Positions 1 through 8,042 of a stretch of 64,000 bases of DNA are shown here, piece by piece (within the stretch, counting starts at the first letter, position 1; each line of letters opens with the position of its first letter). Location: assembly GCF_014649015.1 (NCBI RefSeq), contig NZ_BMSF01000001.1, positions 310,001 through 374,000 of the forward strand, written 5' to 3'. Below the pieces are notes generated by a model that was given only the letters and a program-made list of their open reading frames with translations, was not told the DNA's origin and did not search any database. The position numbers were made by a program, and so were the translations under genes. This DNA comes from Streptomyces narbonensis. GTDB taxonomy: Bacteria > Actinomycetota > Actinomycetes > Streptomycetales > Streptomycetaceae.

Positions 1-2
1 TG

Positions 3-362
3 ACGTCGACCCGCATGGACGGCGACGACGTCGTGCTCACCTTCACGGACCGCAGGACCGGACAGAGCGACTCCGTGCGCTGCGACACCGTGCTGCTCGG
101 CACGGGATTCGTCCGCTCGATGCCCCGGCACATCCGCGACCTCGCCGACTCGCTGGGCCTCGCCGACGTCGAGGTCACCCGCGACTACCGCATGGTCGTG
201 CCCGGCGGGACCGCCGCCGGCTGCTACCTGCAGGGGGTCAACGAGGCCACGCACGGCATCGCCGACTCGCTCCTCAGCGTGCTGGCGAGCCGCTCCGGGG
301 AAATCGCGGCGGACATCGTCCGGCATTACGAGAACGACCGAGTGCCGTCCCGCACGGCCTGA
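3..362 (+). CDS. Lysine/ornithine N-monooxygenase, C-terminal part (truncated by window start)
   Basis: The reading frame is open from the first bases, so only about the last 119 residues are visible. The visible part has the LLGTGF stretch, a late Tyr-rich region and the QGVNEATHGIADSLLSVLASR block that ends members of the SidA/PvdA/IucD flavin N-hydroxylase family (NADPH- and FAD-dependent hydroxylation of the side-chain amine of lysine or ornithine). The C-terminus alone does not tell lysine from ornithine. It is followed 16 bp later by a cupin and then a MetRS-like gene; in known hydrazine pathways (s56-p1, triacsin) the enzyme in this position makes N6-hydroxylysine, so lysine is the likely substrate by context. 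The dinucleotide-binding N-terminus is outside the window. Confidence 0.85.
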   Translation, partial: TSTRMDGDDVVLTFTDRRTGQSDSVRCDTVLLGTGFVRSMPRHIRDLADSLGLADVEVTRDYRMVVPGGTAAGCYLQGVNEATHGIADSLLSVLASRSGEIAADIVRHYENDRVPSRTA

Positions 363-378
363 ACAGGGGGGGACCCTG

Positions 379-744
379 ATGGAGATTCGTCATCTCAACC
401 GCGACGAGCTCGTTCACGAGAACGGGCTGGACGCCCAACGACTTGTTCCCTGGCCCGCGTTGAACGCGCCCTTCGAGGGGTCCTGGTGCGTCATCAGGCC
501 CGGCACCGCTTCGACCCCGCACGCTCACCACGAGTACGAGATCTTCGTCGCCATGAAGGGCGAAGCCGTCCTCGACCACGACGGCGGGCGCACCCCCTTC
601 GTCGCCGGCGACATCGTGCACTTCACCCCCGGTGAGCGGCACTCCATCGTCAACGAGAGCGACGACGACTTCGAGATGTACAGCATCTGGTGGGACCGCC
701 CGATGGCCGACGTGTTCGTGGCGAAGCACGAGGCGGGCGAGTGA
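379..744 (+). CDS. Stand-alone cupin, predicted N-N bond forming partner of the MetRS-like protein
   Basis: A 121-residue single-domain cupin. Cupin motif 1 is visible as HAHHEYE around residues 48-54 with a following G61, and motif 2 as GDIVHFTPGERH ending at His88; His48, His50, Glu54 and His88 are the likely metal ligands. The ATG is preceded by a G-rich ribosome binding site. Its stop overlaps the GTG of the next gene (GTGA), implying coupled translation and a paired product. In Spb40 of the s56-p1 pathway, a cupin domain is fused to a MetRS-like domain and carries out the rearrangement of the N-hydroxylysine glycyl ester to a hydrazine. Here the same two modules are separate proteins. 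The role is inferred from that precedent; the fold assignment is direct. Confidence 0.82.
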   Translation: MEIRHLNRDELVHENGLDAQRLVPWPALNAPFEGSWCVIRPGTASTPHAHHEYEIFVAMKGEAVLDHDGGRTPFVAGDIVHFTPGERHSIVNESDDDFEMYSIWWDRPMADVFVAKHEAGE

Positions 745-2312
745 GCCCCACGAGCCCCACCACGGTCATCATCGCGCCCCCGCCCACGCCCAACGGGAAT
801 CTGCACGTCGGACACATCGCGGGCCCCTACCTGGCCGGTGACGTGTACGCGCGCTACCTGCGCGCCATCGGCCGGCCGGTCGTCTTCACGACCGGCACGG
901 ACGACAGCCAGACGTACGTGGTCGCGAGCGCCGCGAAGCTCCGCACCACCCCGCAGGAGCTCTGCGCGCTGTCCGCCAAGCAGATCGAGCGCACGCTCGA
1001 GGTCATGGGCATCTCCGTCGACGGGTTCGCCCCCTTCGACGACGGTTACCGCCGCACGGCCCTGGACTTCCTGACGGCACTGCACGCGACCGGCAAGCTC
1101 CGACTCCGCACCGGCACGTTCCCGTACCTGGAGAGCACCGGCGAGTTCCTGATGGAGGGCCTGGTCGCCGGCGACTGCCCGGTCTGCCTGGCCGAGAGCC
1201 GCGGCGGGCTCTGCGAGGCGTGCGGTCACCCGAACAACTTCTCGGAGCTGATCAACCCCCGCTCCACCATCGACCCCACCGAGCCCGTCGCCTTCCGCGA
1301 GGCCGAGATCCTCGTCCTCCCGATGGAGGAGTACCGCGAGCAGCTCACCGCCTACCACCAGAGCCAGGGCGCCGGCTGGCGGCCGCATCTCGTGCAGCTG
1401 TTCAAAGAGGTGCTGTCCCGGCCGCTGCCGGACTTCCCCATCACCTTCCCGACCGGCTGGGGCATCGCGGCGCCGTTCCCCGAGACGCCCGGGCAGGTGC
1501 TCAACGCGTGGGCCGAGGGCATGGCCGCGTCGATGTACTGCACCTGGTGGGCCGGCGACGACCACGCGGCGGCGACGGACGAGGCGTGGAGGGCCGAGCA
1601 CTCCGCCCGGCTCGTGTACTTCCTCGGCTTCGACAACGGCTACTTCTGGGGCGGCACGCACCTCGCGATGCTGATGGCCCACGACGGCCGGTACGTCCTG
1701 CCCGACACCATCGTCTGCAACGAGTTCTACGAGCTCGAGCACGAGAAGTTCTCGACCAGCAAGGGCCACGTGGTGTGGGCCGAGGACCTCGTCGACGAGG
1801 TGCCCCGCGACCTGATCCGCTTCTACCTCTCGCTGACGTGCCCCGAGAACCAGCGCACCAACTTCAGCCGGGCGGCCTTCGAGCAGATCACGGCCGACCG
1901 ACTGGTCGCCCCGTGGAACCGGCTGTCCGACCGGCTCGCGCAGCGGCTCGACGACGTCCGCCCCACCGGACCGCTCGCGACCTCCGCCGAGGGCAGGGCC
2001 CGGGCCGCGGCCATGGAGGAGCGGTTCCACACCTGCTACGAGCTGTCCTCGTACAGCCTCGCCCGCGCCGCGGACCTGATCATCACCCAGGTGCAGCGGC
2101 TTGAGCGGAACGCTGACGCCCCCGACACGGCACTGGGCGACCTCCTCCTGGAGACCCGGACGCTGCTGTCCTGCGCCTCGCCCGTCCTCATCGACGTGGC
2201 CGAGCAGGCCCGTGAGGCCGGCGTCGCCGTCGACCTCCGCGGCGAGAGCGCCGACGAGATCCCGCCGTTCCGACTGCCGCAGATCGCCACCCCTTCGAGG
2301 ACCGCCCCATGA
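741..2312 (+). CDS. Methionyl-tRNA-synthetase-like ligase (hydrazine formation)
   Basis: A 523-residue class I aminoacyl-tRNA-synthetase homologue. The HIGH motif reads HVGH at residues 22-25, a zinc knuckle CPVC...CEAC lies near residues 146-163, and the KMSKS equivalent is STSKG near residue 340. The C-terminal helical region lacks the N-x-Y...P-W pattern that canonical MetRS uses around the anticodon, suggesting it no longer reads tRNA. The chosen GTG start overlaps the cupin stop; a longer start at 690 would run into the cupin gene. In the s56-p1 and triacsin pathways such proteins activate glycine and transfer it to N6-hydroxylysine. A second, antibiotic-resistant housekeeping MetRS is the alternative, but the overlap with the cupin, the neighbouring N-hydroxylase and the FAD oxidase argue for biosynthesis. 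Confidence 0.82.
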   Translation: MSPTSPTTVIIAPPPTPNGNLHVGHIAGPYLAGDVYARYLRAIGRPVVFTTGTDDSQTYVVASAAKLRTTPQELCALSAKQIERTLEVMGISVDGFAPFDDGYRRTALDFLTALHATGKLRLRTGTFPYLESTGEFLMEGLVAGDCPVCLAESRGGLCEACGHPNNFSELINPRSTIDPTEPVAFREAEILVLPMEEYREQLTAYHQSQGAGWRPHLVQLFKEVLSRPLPDFPITFPTGWGIAAPFPETPGQVLNAWAEGMAASMYCTWWAGDDHAAATDEAWRAEHSARLVYFLGFDNGYFWGGTHLAMLMAHDGRYVLPDTIVCNEFYELEHEKFSTSKGHVVWAEDLVDEVPRDLIRFYLSLTCPENQRTNFSRAAFEQITADRLVAPWNRLSDRLAQRLDDVRPTGPLATSAEGRARAAAMEERFHTCYELSSYSLARAADLIITQVQRLERNADAPDTALGDLLLETRTLLSCASPVLIDVAEQAREAGVAVDLRGESADEIPPFRLPQIATPSRTAP

Positions 2313-3550
2313 AGCTGCTCGCCATCGAGGCCGTCCAGTACCGCACGTACTTCCAGGCCCGCTACCGGCAGGTGGTGGACCTGGGCGTCGACGTCCACGT
2401 ACTGAACGGCATCGGAACCGAAGACTTCTGGCCCGCGGACCGCTACCGCGTGGCCGGCAGCAAGCACGTCGACGACATCGTCGCCGCCGCACGGGAATGG
2501 CACGCCCAGGAGGACTTCGACGGGGTCTTCACCTTCAGCGAGTTCGGTGTCATGGCGGTGGCACACGTCGCCGAGGCGCTGGGCCTGCCCACGATCGGTG
2601 TGGAGGCCGCGCGGACGAGCCGCAACAAGTTCCTGATGCGGCAGGCCCACGAGGAGCACAAGGCGCCGCACGCGCGGTTCCGTTTCGTCTCCACCGTGGA
2701 CGAGGCCGAGGCGGCCGCCGAGGAGTTCGGCTACCCCGTCATCCTCAAGCCCACGCTCGGGGCGGCGAGCAGCTTCGTCTTCCGGCTCGACGACGCCGGG
2801 GAACTGCGCGAGCGGTTCGCGACGGCCGCCGAGGGGATCACGGAAGCGGCCCTCTTCCAGCTGGAGGCCGACGGCATGGACGTCGGCCCGTCGGGCCTGC
2901 TGATCGAGTCCTTCCTCGACGGGAACGAGTACCTGATCGAGGCCGTGGCCTGGGACGGCGAGGTCCATCTGGGCTCCGTGGTCGACCGGGTCACCGTCGA
3001 GGGCGCCACCTTCGACGACGACGTGCACCACGCCCCGACCTCGCTCTCCGGGCCCCAGCTGGCCCGGGTGCACCAGGCCGTCACGGCCGCGGCGCACGCG
3101 CAGGGCCTCAGGCGGTGCGCGATGCACGCCGAGGTCCGCTTCCACGGCGACGAGCCGTACATCCTGGAGATCGCCGCCCGCCCCGGCGGCGGCGGCCTGG
3201 ACCACATGGCGCGGCTGAGCGCCGGATTCTGCCCCATCCGCGCGACGGCCGACGTCGCCGCGGGGCAGCGGCCCGACGTCGACGGCTACACGCCCACCGG
3301 GACCCACACGGCGGCGATGTGCCTGATCAGCGGCCCCGGCGAGATCCGGTCGATCTCGGTGCCCGCGGAGGTCGAAGAGTCGGACCGGCTCTTCTTCTTC
3401 AACGTGACCGCGAAGCCCGGCGACCTGATCAAGCGCCCCCCCGAGGGCAACAGCATCCTCGGATTCCTCGGTGCCACCGGCACCTCCCTCGAAGACGCGA
3501 TGAACACCGCCACCGAGCTGGCGAACAAGATTGAGGTGTCCCTCTCATGA
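2309..3550 (+). CDS. ATP-grasp ligase 1 (L-amino acid ligase type)
   Basis: A 413-residue ATP-grasp enzyme. The pre-ATP-grasp part covers about residues 1-110, the SRNKFLMR stretch that begins the ATP-binding module is near residue 113, the Lys of FGYPVILKPT binds ATP, and Mg-binding residues lie in HAEVRFHGDEPYILEIAARPGGG near residues 270-295. A C-terminal domain rich in beta strands follows, as in dipeptide ligases of the BacD/RizA kind. Such enzymes activate a carboxylate as acyl phosphate and join it to an amine. The gene overlaps both neighbours by 4 bp (ATGA), so it belongs to the same transcript as the MetRS-like gene and the amidinohydrolase. Substrates cannot be read from the sequence. 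Confidence 0.85.
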   Translation: MKLLAIEAVQYRTYFQARYRQVVDLGVDVHVLNGIGTEDFWPADRYRVAGSKHVDDIVAAAREWHAQEDFDGVFTFSEFGVMAVAHVAEALGLPTIGVEAARTSRNKFLMRQAHEEHKAPHARFRFVSTVDEAEAAAEEFGYPVILKPTLGAASSFVFRLDDAGELRERFATAAEGITEAALFQLEADGMDVGPSGLLIESFLDGNEYLIEAVAWDGEVHLGSVVDRVTVEGATFDDDVHHAPTSLSGPQLARVHQAVTAAAHAQGLRRCAMHAEVRFHGDEPYILEIAARPGGGGLDHMARLSAGFCPIRATADVAAGQRPDVDGYTPTGTHTAAMCLISGPGEIRSISVPAEVEESDRLFFFNVTAKPGDLIKRPPEGNSILGFLGATGTSLEDAMNTATELANKIEVSLS

Positions 3551-4365
3551 CCAGTGAGCGCACTGCCCGGCAGCGTCACTACCTGATGTGCCGACCGACG
3601 CACTTCGCGGTCGACTACTCCATCAACCCCTGGATGGACCCCGGAAAGCCGGTCGACGCCGACCTCGCGATCCTCCAGTGGGAGCAGCTGCACGCACTGT
3701 TCGTCTCCCTCGGGCACACCGTGGAGCTGATCGAAGGCCTGCCGGGTCTGCCCGACATGGTCTTCGCCGCCAACGGCGCGACCGTCGTGAACGGCCGCGT
3801 CCTGGCCGCGAAGTTCCGCTACCAGGAGCGCGAGGCCGAGGGCCCCGCGTACGCCGACTGGTTCCGCACCCGCGGCTACGACGTGCACGAGCCCGTGCAC
3901 GTCAACGAGGGTGAGGGCGACTTCCTCGTCGACGAGGACGTCATCCTCGCCGGCACCGGATTCCGCACCGACCCGGAGGCCCACCGCGAGGCGGAGAAGC
4001 ACCTCAGGCTGCCCGTCGTCGGGCTGGAGCTCGTCGACCCGCGCTTCTACCACCTGGACACGGCCCTGGCCGTCCTCGCCCCCGGCGAGATCATGTACTA
4101 CCCGGCCGCGTTCTCCGAGCCGAGTCGGCAGTTCCTGCGCAACCGGTACCCCGACGCCATCACGGCGACGGACGAGGACGCCCAGGCGTTCGGCCTCAAC
4201 GCGCTGTCCGACGGCCGCAACGTCATCCTGCCCGAGGCGGCGACCCACCTCGCGGCCCGGCTGGCGGAGCGCGGCTTCACGCCGATCGGCGCGTCCCTCT
4301 CGGAGCTGCTGAAGGCCGGCGGAAGCGTCAAGTGCTGCACGCTGGAGATCCGCGACCGTGACTGA
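3547..4365 (+). CDS. Dimethylargininase-like amidinohydrolase
   Basis: A 272-residue guanidine-modifying enzyme of the pentein fold, very close in pattern to actinobacterial N-dimethylarginine dimethylaminohydrolases (MCRPTHFAVDYSINPW at the start, LPDMVFAANGA, NEGEGDFL, YHLDT with the catalytic His, and the C-terminal SVKCCTLE with the nucleophilic Cys). Known members release citrulline from arginine or methylarginine; related proteins transfer amidino groups or act on other guanidines. It overlaps ATP-grasp ligase 1 by 4 bp and the next small gene by 8 bp, so it is part of the biosynthetic operon. It may make an arginine-derived building block (citrulline or ornithine) or trim a guanidine on an intermediate; this is inference. 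Confidence 0.85.
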   Translation: MTSERTARQRHYLMCRPTHFAVDYSINPWMDPGKPVDADLAILQWEQLHALFVSLGHTVELIEGLPGLPDMVFAANGATVVNGRVLAAKFRYQEREAEGPAYADWFRTRGYDVHEPVHVNEGEGDFLVDEDVILAGTGFRTDPEAHREAEKHLRLPVVGLELVDPRFYHLDTALAVLAPGEIMYYPAAFSEPSRQFLRNRYPDAITATDEDAQAFGLNALSDGRNVILPEAATHLAARLAERGFTPIGASLSELLKAGGSVKCCTLEIRDRD

Positions 4366-4681
4366 CCTCGACGGGAAGCGTTTCCGCAACCCCGCCTACG
4401 GAGACCGGGCGCCGGTCGCCCTGTACCGCCAGGACGGCGACCTGCTGTGGGCGGACTTCGAAGGCGGAGACGTACGCAAGGGGGCGCTGTCCGGGCGGCG
4501 ACTGCCCGACGGCTCCCTGGAGTTCGGCTACACCATGGTCATGACCAGCGGCGACGTCATCACGGGCCGGTGCAACAGCGTCCCCGAGACCGGCGACGAC
4601 GGTCGTGTCACCCTGCACGAGACATGGGAGCGCTACGGGCCGCACGCGGCCACCGGCGTCTCCGAGCTGCGGGAGGTCTAG
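4358..4681 (+). CDS. Small beta-rich protein of the misnamed n-acetylglutamate synthase family
   Basis: A 107-residue protein starting at GTG and overlapping the amidinohydrolase by 8 bp. Its pattern (LLWADFEGGDVRKGALSGRR, DGSLEFGY, ITGRCNS, GRVTLHETWE) matches small cytoplasmic proteins of firmicutes and other bacteria that databases often call n-acetylglutamate synthase. It has no GNAT acetyl-CoA-binding motif, so that name should not be taken as function. The alternating hydrophobic strands and repeated turns suggest a beta-barrel or beta-sheet fold that could hold a ligand. The position between the amidinohydrolase and an ATP-grasp ligase suggests an accessory or binding role in the pathway, but the function is unknown. 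Confidence 0.7.
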   Translation: MTDLDGKRFRNPAYGDRAPVALYRQDGDLLWADFEGGDVRKGALSGRRLPDGSLEFGYTMVMTSGDVITGRCNSVPETGDDGRVTLHETWERYGPHAATGVSELREV

Positions 4682-4682
4682 C

Positions 4683-5936
4683 GTGCCTACCTCGCACGAG
4701 GCCCTCGTCCTCGTCGTCGGCAGTGGCGGGCAGGCCTACCGGGAGTACCTGCTCGCGAGCGCCCGCGACCACCACGACGTCTGGCTCCTGGACTCCACCG
4801 AGCCGACCTGGCAGCGGCCCTACGTCCGCGGCGCCACGGTGGTCGAACTCATCGACAGGGCCCGGCTGATCCCCGACCGGGAAGCGCTGGTGAAAGCCGC
4901 GCTCACGCTGGCCGAGGAGCACACGATCGCCGGTGTGTGGACGTACGACGAGACCCTCGTCGTCGCGACCGCGCACATCGCCGAGGAGCTCGGGCTCCCT
5001 GGCCTGTCCGTCACGGGTGCGGAGAACTGCCGCAACAAGGAGCACACCCGCCGGCTCCTCACCGAGGCCGGACTGCCGCAGCCCCGCTACCGCTACGTCA
5101 CCTCGCTCGAATCGGCGCGCGCGGCGGCCGTGGAGTTCGGCTTCCCCGTCGTGCTGAAGCCCCGGGGGATGGGCGCCGGCATCGGTGTGATCCGCGCCGA
5201 CGACGAGACCGCGCTCGACCACGCCTACGAGGTCGCCGAGCGGGGGAGCCACGGCGGCAACCCCGCGTACGAGGGTGGTGTCCTGGTCGAGGAGATGCTC
5301 GTCGGCCCGGAGATCAGCGTCGACGGCGCCGTCGTGGCAGGGGAGTACAAGCCCTTCGTGCTCGCCCGCAAGCAGGTCGGCATGGAGCCGTACTTCGAGG
5401 AGACCGGGCATGTGGTCGACGCCGCCGACCCCCTCCTCGCCGACGGCACGCTCCTCGACGTCCTGACCCGGGCCCACCGGGCCCTGGGCGTCCAGGACGG
5501 CATCACGCACACCGAGGTGAAGCTCACCCCGGCCGGCCCGGCCATCGTGGAGGTGAACGGGCGGCTCGGCGGGGGACTCATCCCCTACCTGGGAAAGCTG
5601 GCCACCGGCATCGACCCCGCACTCGTGGCGGTCCAGGTCGCCACCGGCCGGGAGCCGTCTCTCACCGCGACCACGCGGGACTGCGTCGGCATCCGGTTCG
5701 GCTATCCGCCGGAGGACGGCCGGGTCCGCGAGGTCGAGGTGCCCAGGACCGGCCCGGGCCTGATCGAGGCAGCCGCCCTGACCACGGCCGGCGCCGTGCT
5801 GCTGCTGCCCCCGCGCGGAATCGTGGCGCGCTTCGGCTACGCGATCTGCCGGGGCGACGGCCCGGACGCCTGCGAGACGGCGCTGGACACGGCGGAGCAG
5901 GCCTTCTCGTTGACTCTCGACCCGATCGGGGAATAG
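4683..5936 (+). CDS. ATP-grasp ligase 2
   Basis: A 417-residue ATP-grasp enzyme. The start is the GTG at 4683, behind a good GGGAGG ribosome binding site; an in-frame extension upstream would overlap the previous gene. The ATP-grasp module begins around ENCRNKEHTRRLL, the ATP-binding Lys is in FGFPVVLKPRGMGAG, and the Mg/ATP residues are in HTEVKLTPAGPAIVEVNGRLGGG. A C-terminal domain with conserved VGIRFGYPP follows. It is not a close copy of ligase 1 or ligase 3 of this cluster, so the three enzymes probably make different bonds. The next gene starts 4 bp after its stop. Confidence 0.85.
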   Translation: MPTSHEALVLVVGSGGQAYREYLLASARDHHDVWLLDSTEPTWQRPYVRGATVVELIDRARLIPDREALVKAALTLAEEHTIAGVWTYDETLVVATAHIAEELGLPGLSVTGAENCRNKEHTRRLLTEAGLPQPRYRYVTSLESARAAAVEFGFPVVLKPRGMGAGIGVIRADDETALDHAYEVAERGSHGGNPAYEGGVLVEEMLVGPEISVDGAVVAGEYKPFVLARKQVGMEPYFEETGHVVDAADPLLADGTLLDVLTRAHRALGVQDGITHTEVKLTPAGPAIVEVNGRLGGGLIPYLGKLATGIDPALVAVQVATGREPSLTATTRDCVGIRFGYPPEDGRVREVEVPRTGPGLIEAAALTTAGAVLLLPPRGIVARFGYAICRGDGPDACETALDTAEQAFSLTLDPIGE

Positions 5937-5940
5937 CGCG

Positions 5941-7026
5941 ATGAACATCGCGGTGATCGGTGGCGGCATCGCCGGTGCGGCGCTCGCCTGGCGGCTGCGC
6001 CGGCTCGACCCCGACGTGGAGATCACGCTCTTCGTCGGCCACCACAGCGTCCGGGGGGACGCCACCGGTGCCTCCGGAGGAATGGTCCGGGGCTTCGAGA
6101 CCGACGCCGAGTCGTGTCTCGCGGCCTCGGAGAGCATGGCCGAGCTGGCCGCCGATCCCGTACTGCGGGACCGGGCGGACTACCGCGAGGTCGGCTCCCA
6201 CTACTTCCTGGAGCCCGGGAGCGCCGACATGGAGGCCCTGGCCTCGATCGTGGAGGCCAGACTGCCCGGCTCGCTGACGTGGTCGGCGGTCGAGGACCTC
6301 CCCGGGCCCTGCCCGGTGCGGGGCCTGCCCACGGGCACCGTCGCGGTGGTGGAGCGGCAGGGCGGGTACTTCTCCCCGCACCGGCTGCGCACGTCGATGA
6401 CGGGCGAGCTGCTCAGGTCCCGGGTCACGGTCTCCCAGGAGCTCGTCACCGGAGTCCTGCCCGACGGCACGCTCCAGGGCGTCGACCCCGCGCACGCGAA
6501 GGGCTTCCGGGCCGTCGTGGTCGCGGCCGGCGCGTGGACGCCGCACCTGCTGCTCGACCACGATCCGGTGGCCGGCGGCTTCCGGACCAAGGCGATCCAG
6601 TACGTCCGCTGCCCCGTCGCCCCGCCCGGACTCGGCGCGTTCACCGACGAGACCAGCGGCCTCTACGGGCGTCCGCTGGCGGACGGCGGTCTGCTCCTCG
6701 GGATCCCCACGGACCGGTGGGGCGTCGACCCGGACGGCGTCGGCGTCGACCCTTCCCTGATCGGCACCCTGCTGGAAGTGGCCTCGGAGCGGCTTCACCT
6801 CGACCTGGAGCCGTCCGGCGTGGAGGGGTTCAGCTCGTCGGACTGCTACCACCGGGAGCCGGGGCTGGCCCTGCGCGACCTGGAGCAGGGTTCGCCGGTG
6901 TTCACGTTCACCGGGGGCAGCGGCGGCGCCGCCAAGACGGTCCTCGCCGCCAGCCGGACCGCGGCCGCCGGACTTCTCGACCGTCTCGCGGCGGCGCATC
7001 CGGGGGGCTCCCAGGCACAGAGATGA
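5941..7026 (+). CDS. FAD-dependent amine oxidase of the D-amino-acid/glycine oxidase family
   Basis: A 361-residue flavoprotein with the N-terminal Rossmann motif GGGIAGAALAWRL and the C-terminal FTFTGGSGGAAKTVLAAS stretch that closes on the flavin, typical of the DAO fold. In the s56-p1 and triacsin pathways an enzyme of this family (Spb39 type) cleaves N6-(carboxymethylamino)lysine oxidatively to hydrazinoacetate plus 2-aminoadipate semialdehyde. Together with the N-hydroxylase, cupin and MetRS-like genes it completes that known set. It starts 4 bp after ligase 2. The exact substrate here is inferred from gene context; another amine or N-alkyl amino acid is possible. Confidence 0.8.
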   Translation: MNIAVIGGGIAGAALAWRLRRLDPDVEITLFVGHHSVRGDATGASGGMVRGFETDAESCLAASESMAELAADPVLRDRADYREVGSHYFLEPGSADMEALASIVEARLPGSLTWSAVEDLPGPCPVRGLPTGTVAVVERQGGYFSPHRLRTSMTGELLRSRVTVSQELVTGVLPDGTLQGVDPAHAKGFRAVVVAAGAWTPHLLLDHDPVAGGFRTKAIQYVRCPVAPPGLGAFTDETSGLYGRPLADGGLLLGIPTDRWGVDPDGVGVDPSLIGTLLEVASERLHLDLEPSGVEGFSSSDCYHREPGLALRDLEQGSPVFTFTGGSGGAAKTVLAASRTAAAGLLDRLAAAHPGGSQAQR

Positions 7027-7114
7027 AGCCGGGTGGACACCGGACCGCCCTCCCCCCCACGAACTCCGCGACAAACGACGGCCCGACGGCGGCCGTCCTC
7101 CGAAAGGTGATCCC

Positions 7115-8011
7115 ATGGCCACTGCCCACTCCTCCCTGAACGCCAAGGCCCAGCTGCTGCACTCGTACCACTCCGGAAGCACCCTCGTGCTGCCCAACGC
7201 CTGGGACGCCGCGAGCGCCGCGCTCTTCGCGGAGGCGGGCGCCAAGGCCGTCGCGACCACCAGCGGCGGAGTCTCCTGGGCCCTGGGGCGCCCGGACGGG
7301 CAGGGCCTGTCGCGGACCGAGATGCTCGCGATGGCGGAGCGCATCGCCTCCGTCGTCGACGTGCCGGTGACCGCCGACATCGAGGGCGGCTACGGCCCCT
7401 CCGCGCACGACGTGGCCGAGACCGTCCGCGCCGCCGTCGCCGCGGGCGTCGTCGGGATCAACCTCGAGGACTCGGGCGCCGCCGACTCCACGCTCTTCGG
7501 CGTGGAGGCCCAGGCGGAGCGCATCAGCGCGGCCCGTGAGGCGGCGGCGCAGGTCGGCGTCCAGGACCTCCTGATCAACGCCCGCACCGACGTCTTCCTC
7601 TTCGAGGTGGGCGCGGCGTCCGAGCGGTTCGACGAGGTCGTGAGCCGGGCCAAGGCCTACGCCGAGGCGGGCGCCGACTGCCTGTTCGTGCCGGGCCTGG
7701 TCAGCCTGCCCGTCCTCAAGCTGCTCGTCGCCGCCTCCCCGCTGCCGGTCAACGCGATGACCGGTCCGGGCGGCCCGGGCGTGGCCGAACTCGCCGCCGC
7801 CGGCGTGCAGCGCATCAGCGTGGGCACCGCGATGGCGGAGATCGCCTACACCGCGGCGCGCGCCGCCGCCCGCGAACTGCTCGCCGAGGACGGCGACGTC
7901 AAGGACGGCGAACCGAAGGACGCCGACTCCACGGGCGGCGAGTCCGGGACCGCCGACACCAAGGACGCGGACCCGCTGACGTACTTCGACCTCAACGGTC
8001 TCTTCGTCTGA
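7115..8011 (+). CDS. Isocitrate lyase/PEP mutase superfamily protein
   Basis: A 298-residue TIM-barrel enzyme: LPNAWDAASAALFAEAGAKA at the start, TADIEGGYG in the metal-binding strand, INLEDSGA and LINARTDVFL later, as in the ICL/PEP mutase family whose members cleave or form C-C or C-P bonds next to a carboxylate. No phosphonopyruvate decarboxylase is near, so phosphonate chemistry is unlikely. The last part, about residues 255-290, is an acidic low-complexity tail (repeated KD/GD/DA residues) not seen in most relatives, followed by a conserved-looking end. An 88-bp gap separates it from the FAD oxidase; the start ATG follows AAAGGTG. Relatives are also common in Streptomyces outside clusters, so a pathway role is uncertain. 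Confidence 0.8.
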   Translation: MATAHSSLNAKAQLLHSYHSGSTLVLPNAWDAASAALFAEAGAKAVATTSGGVSWALGRPDGQGLSRTEMLAMAERIASVVDVPVTADIEGGYGPSAHDVAETVRAAVAAGVVGINLEDSGAADSTLFGVEAQAERISAAREAAAQVGVQDLLINARTDVFLFEVGAASERFDEVVSRAKAYAEAGADCLFVPGLVSLPVLKLLVAASPLPVNAMTGPGGPGVAELAAAGVQRISVGTAMAEIAYTAARAAARELLAEDGDVKDGEPKDADSTGGESGTADTKDADPLTYFDLNGLFV

Positions 8012-8042
8012 GCGCGGGATCCGAGTCGAGGCAGGAGGACAC

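Noticed and set aside
690..740. Longer start for the MetRS-like gene
   Set aside because: It would overlap the cupin gene by 55 bp and adds non-conserved residues; GTG 741 gives the usual 4-bp overlap.
741..2312. MetRS-like gene as a self-resistance or housekeeping synthetase
   Set aside because: Coupling to a cupin and neighbouring N-hydroxylase and DAO-type genes match hydrazine pathways, and the anticodon-binding pattern is missing.
525..2492. A 655-codon open frame on the - strand opposite the cupin and MetRS-like genes
   Set aside because: It is an antisense artefact of high GC at third codon positions; its translation is Arg/Gly/Val-rich with no domain, while the + strand carries clear motifs.
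7115..8011. Phosphonate biosynthesis from a PEP mutase homologue
   Set aside because: No phosphonopyruvate decarboxylase or other phosphonate gene is nearby, and the sequence resembles the wider ICL/PEPM family.
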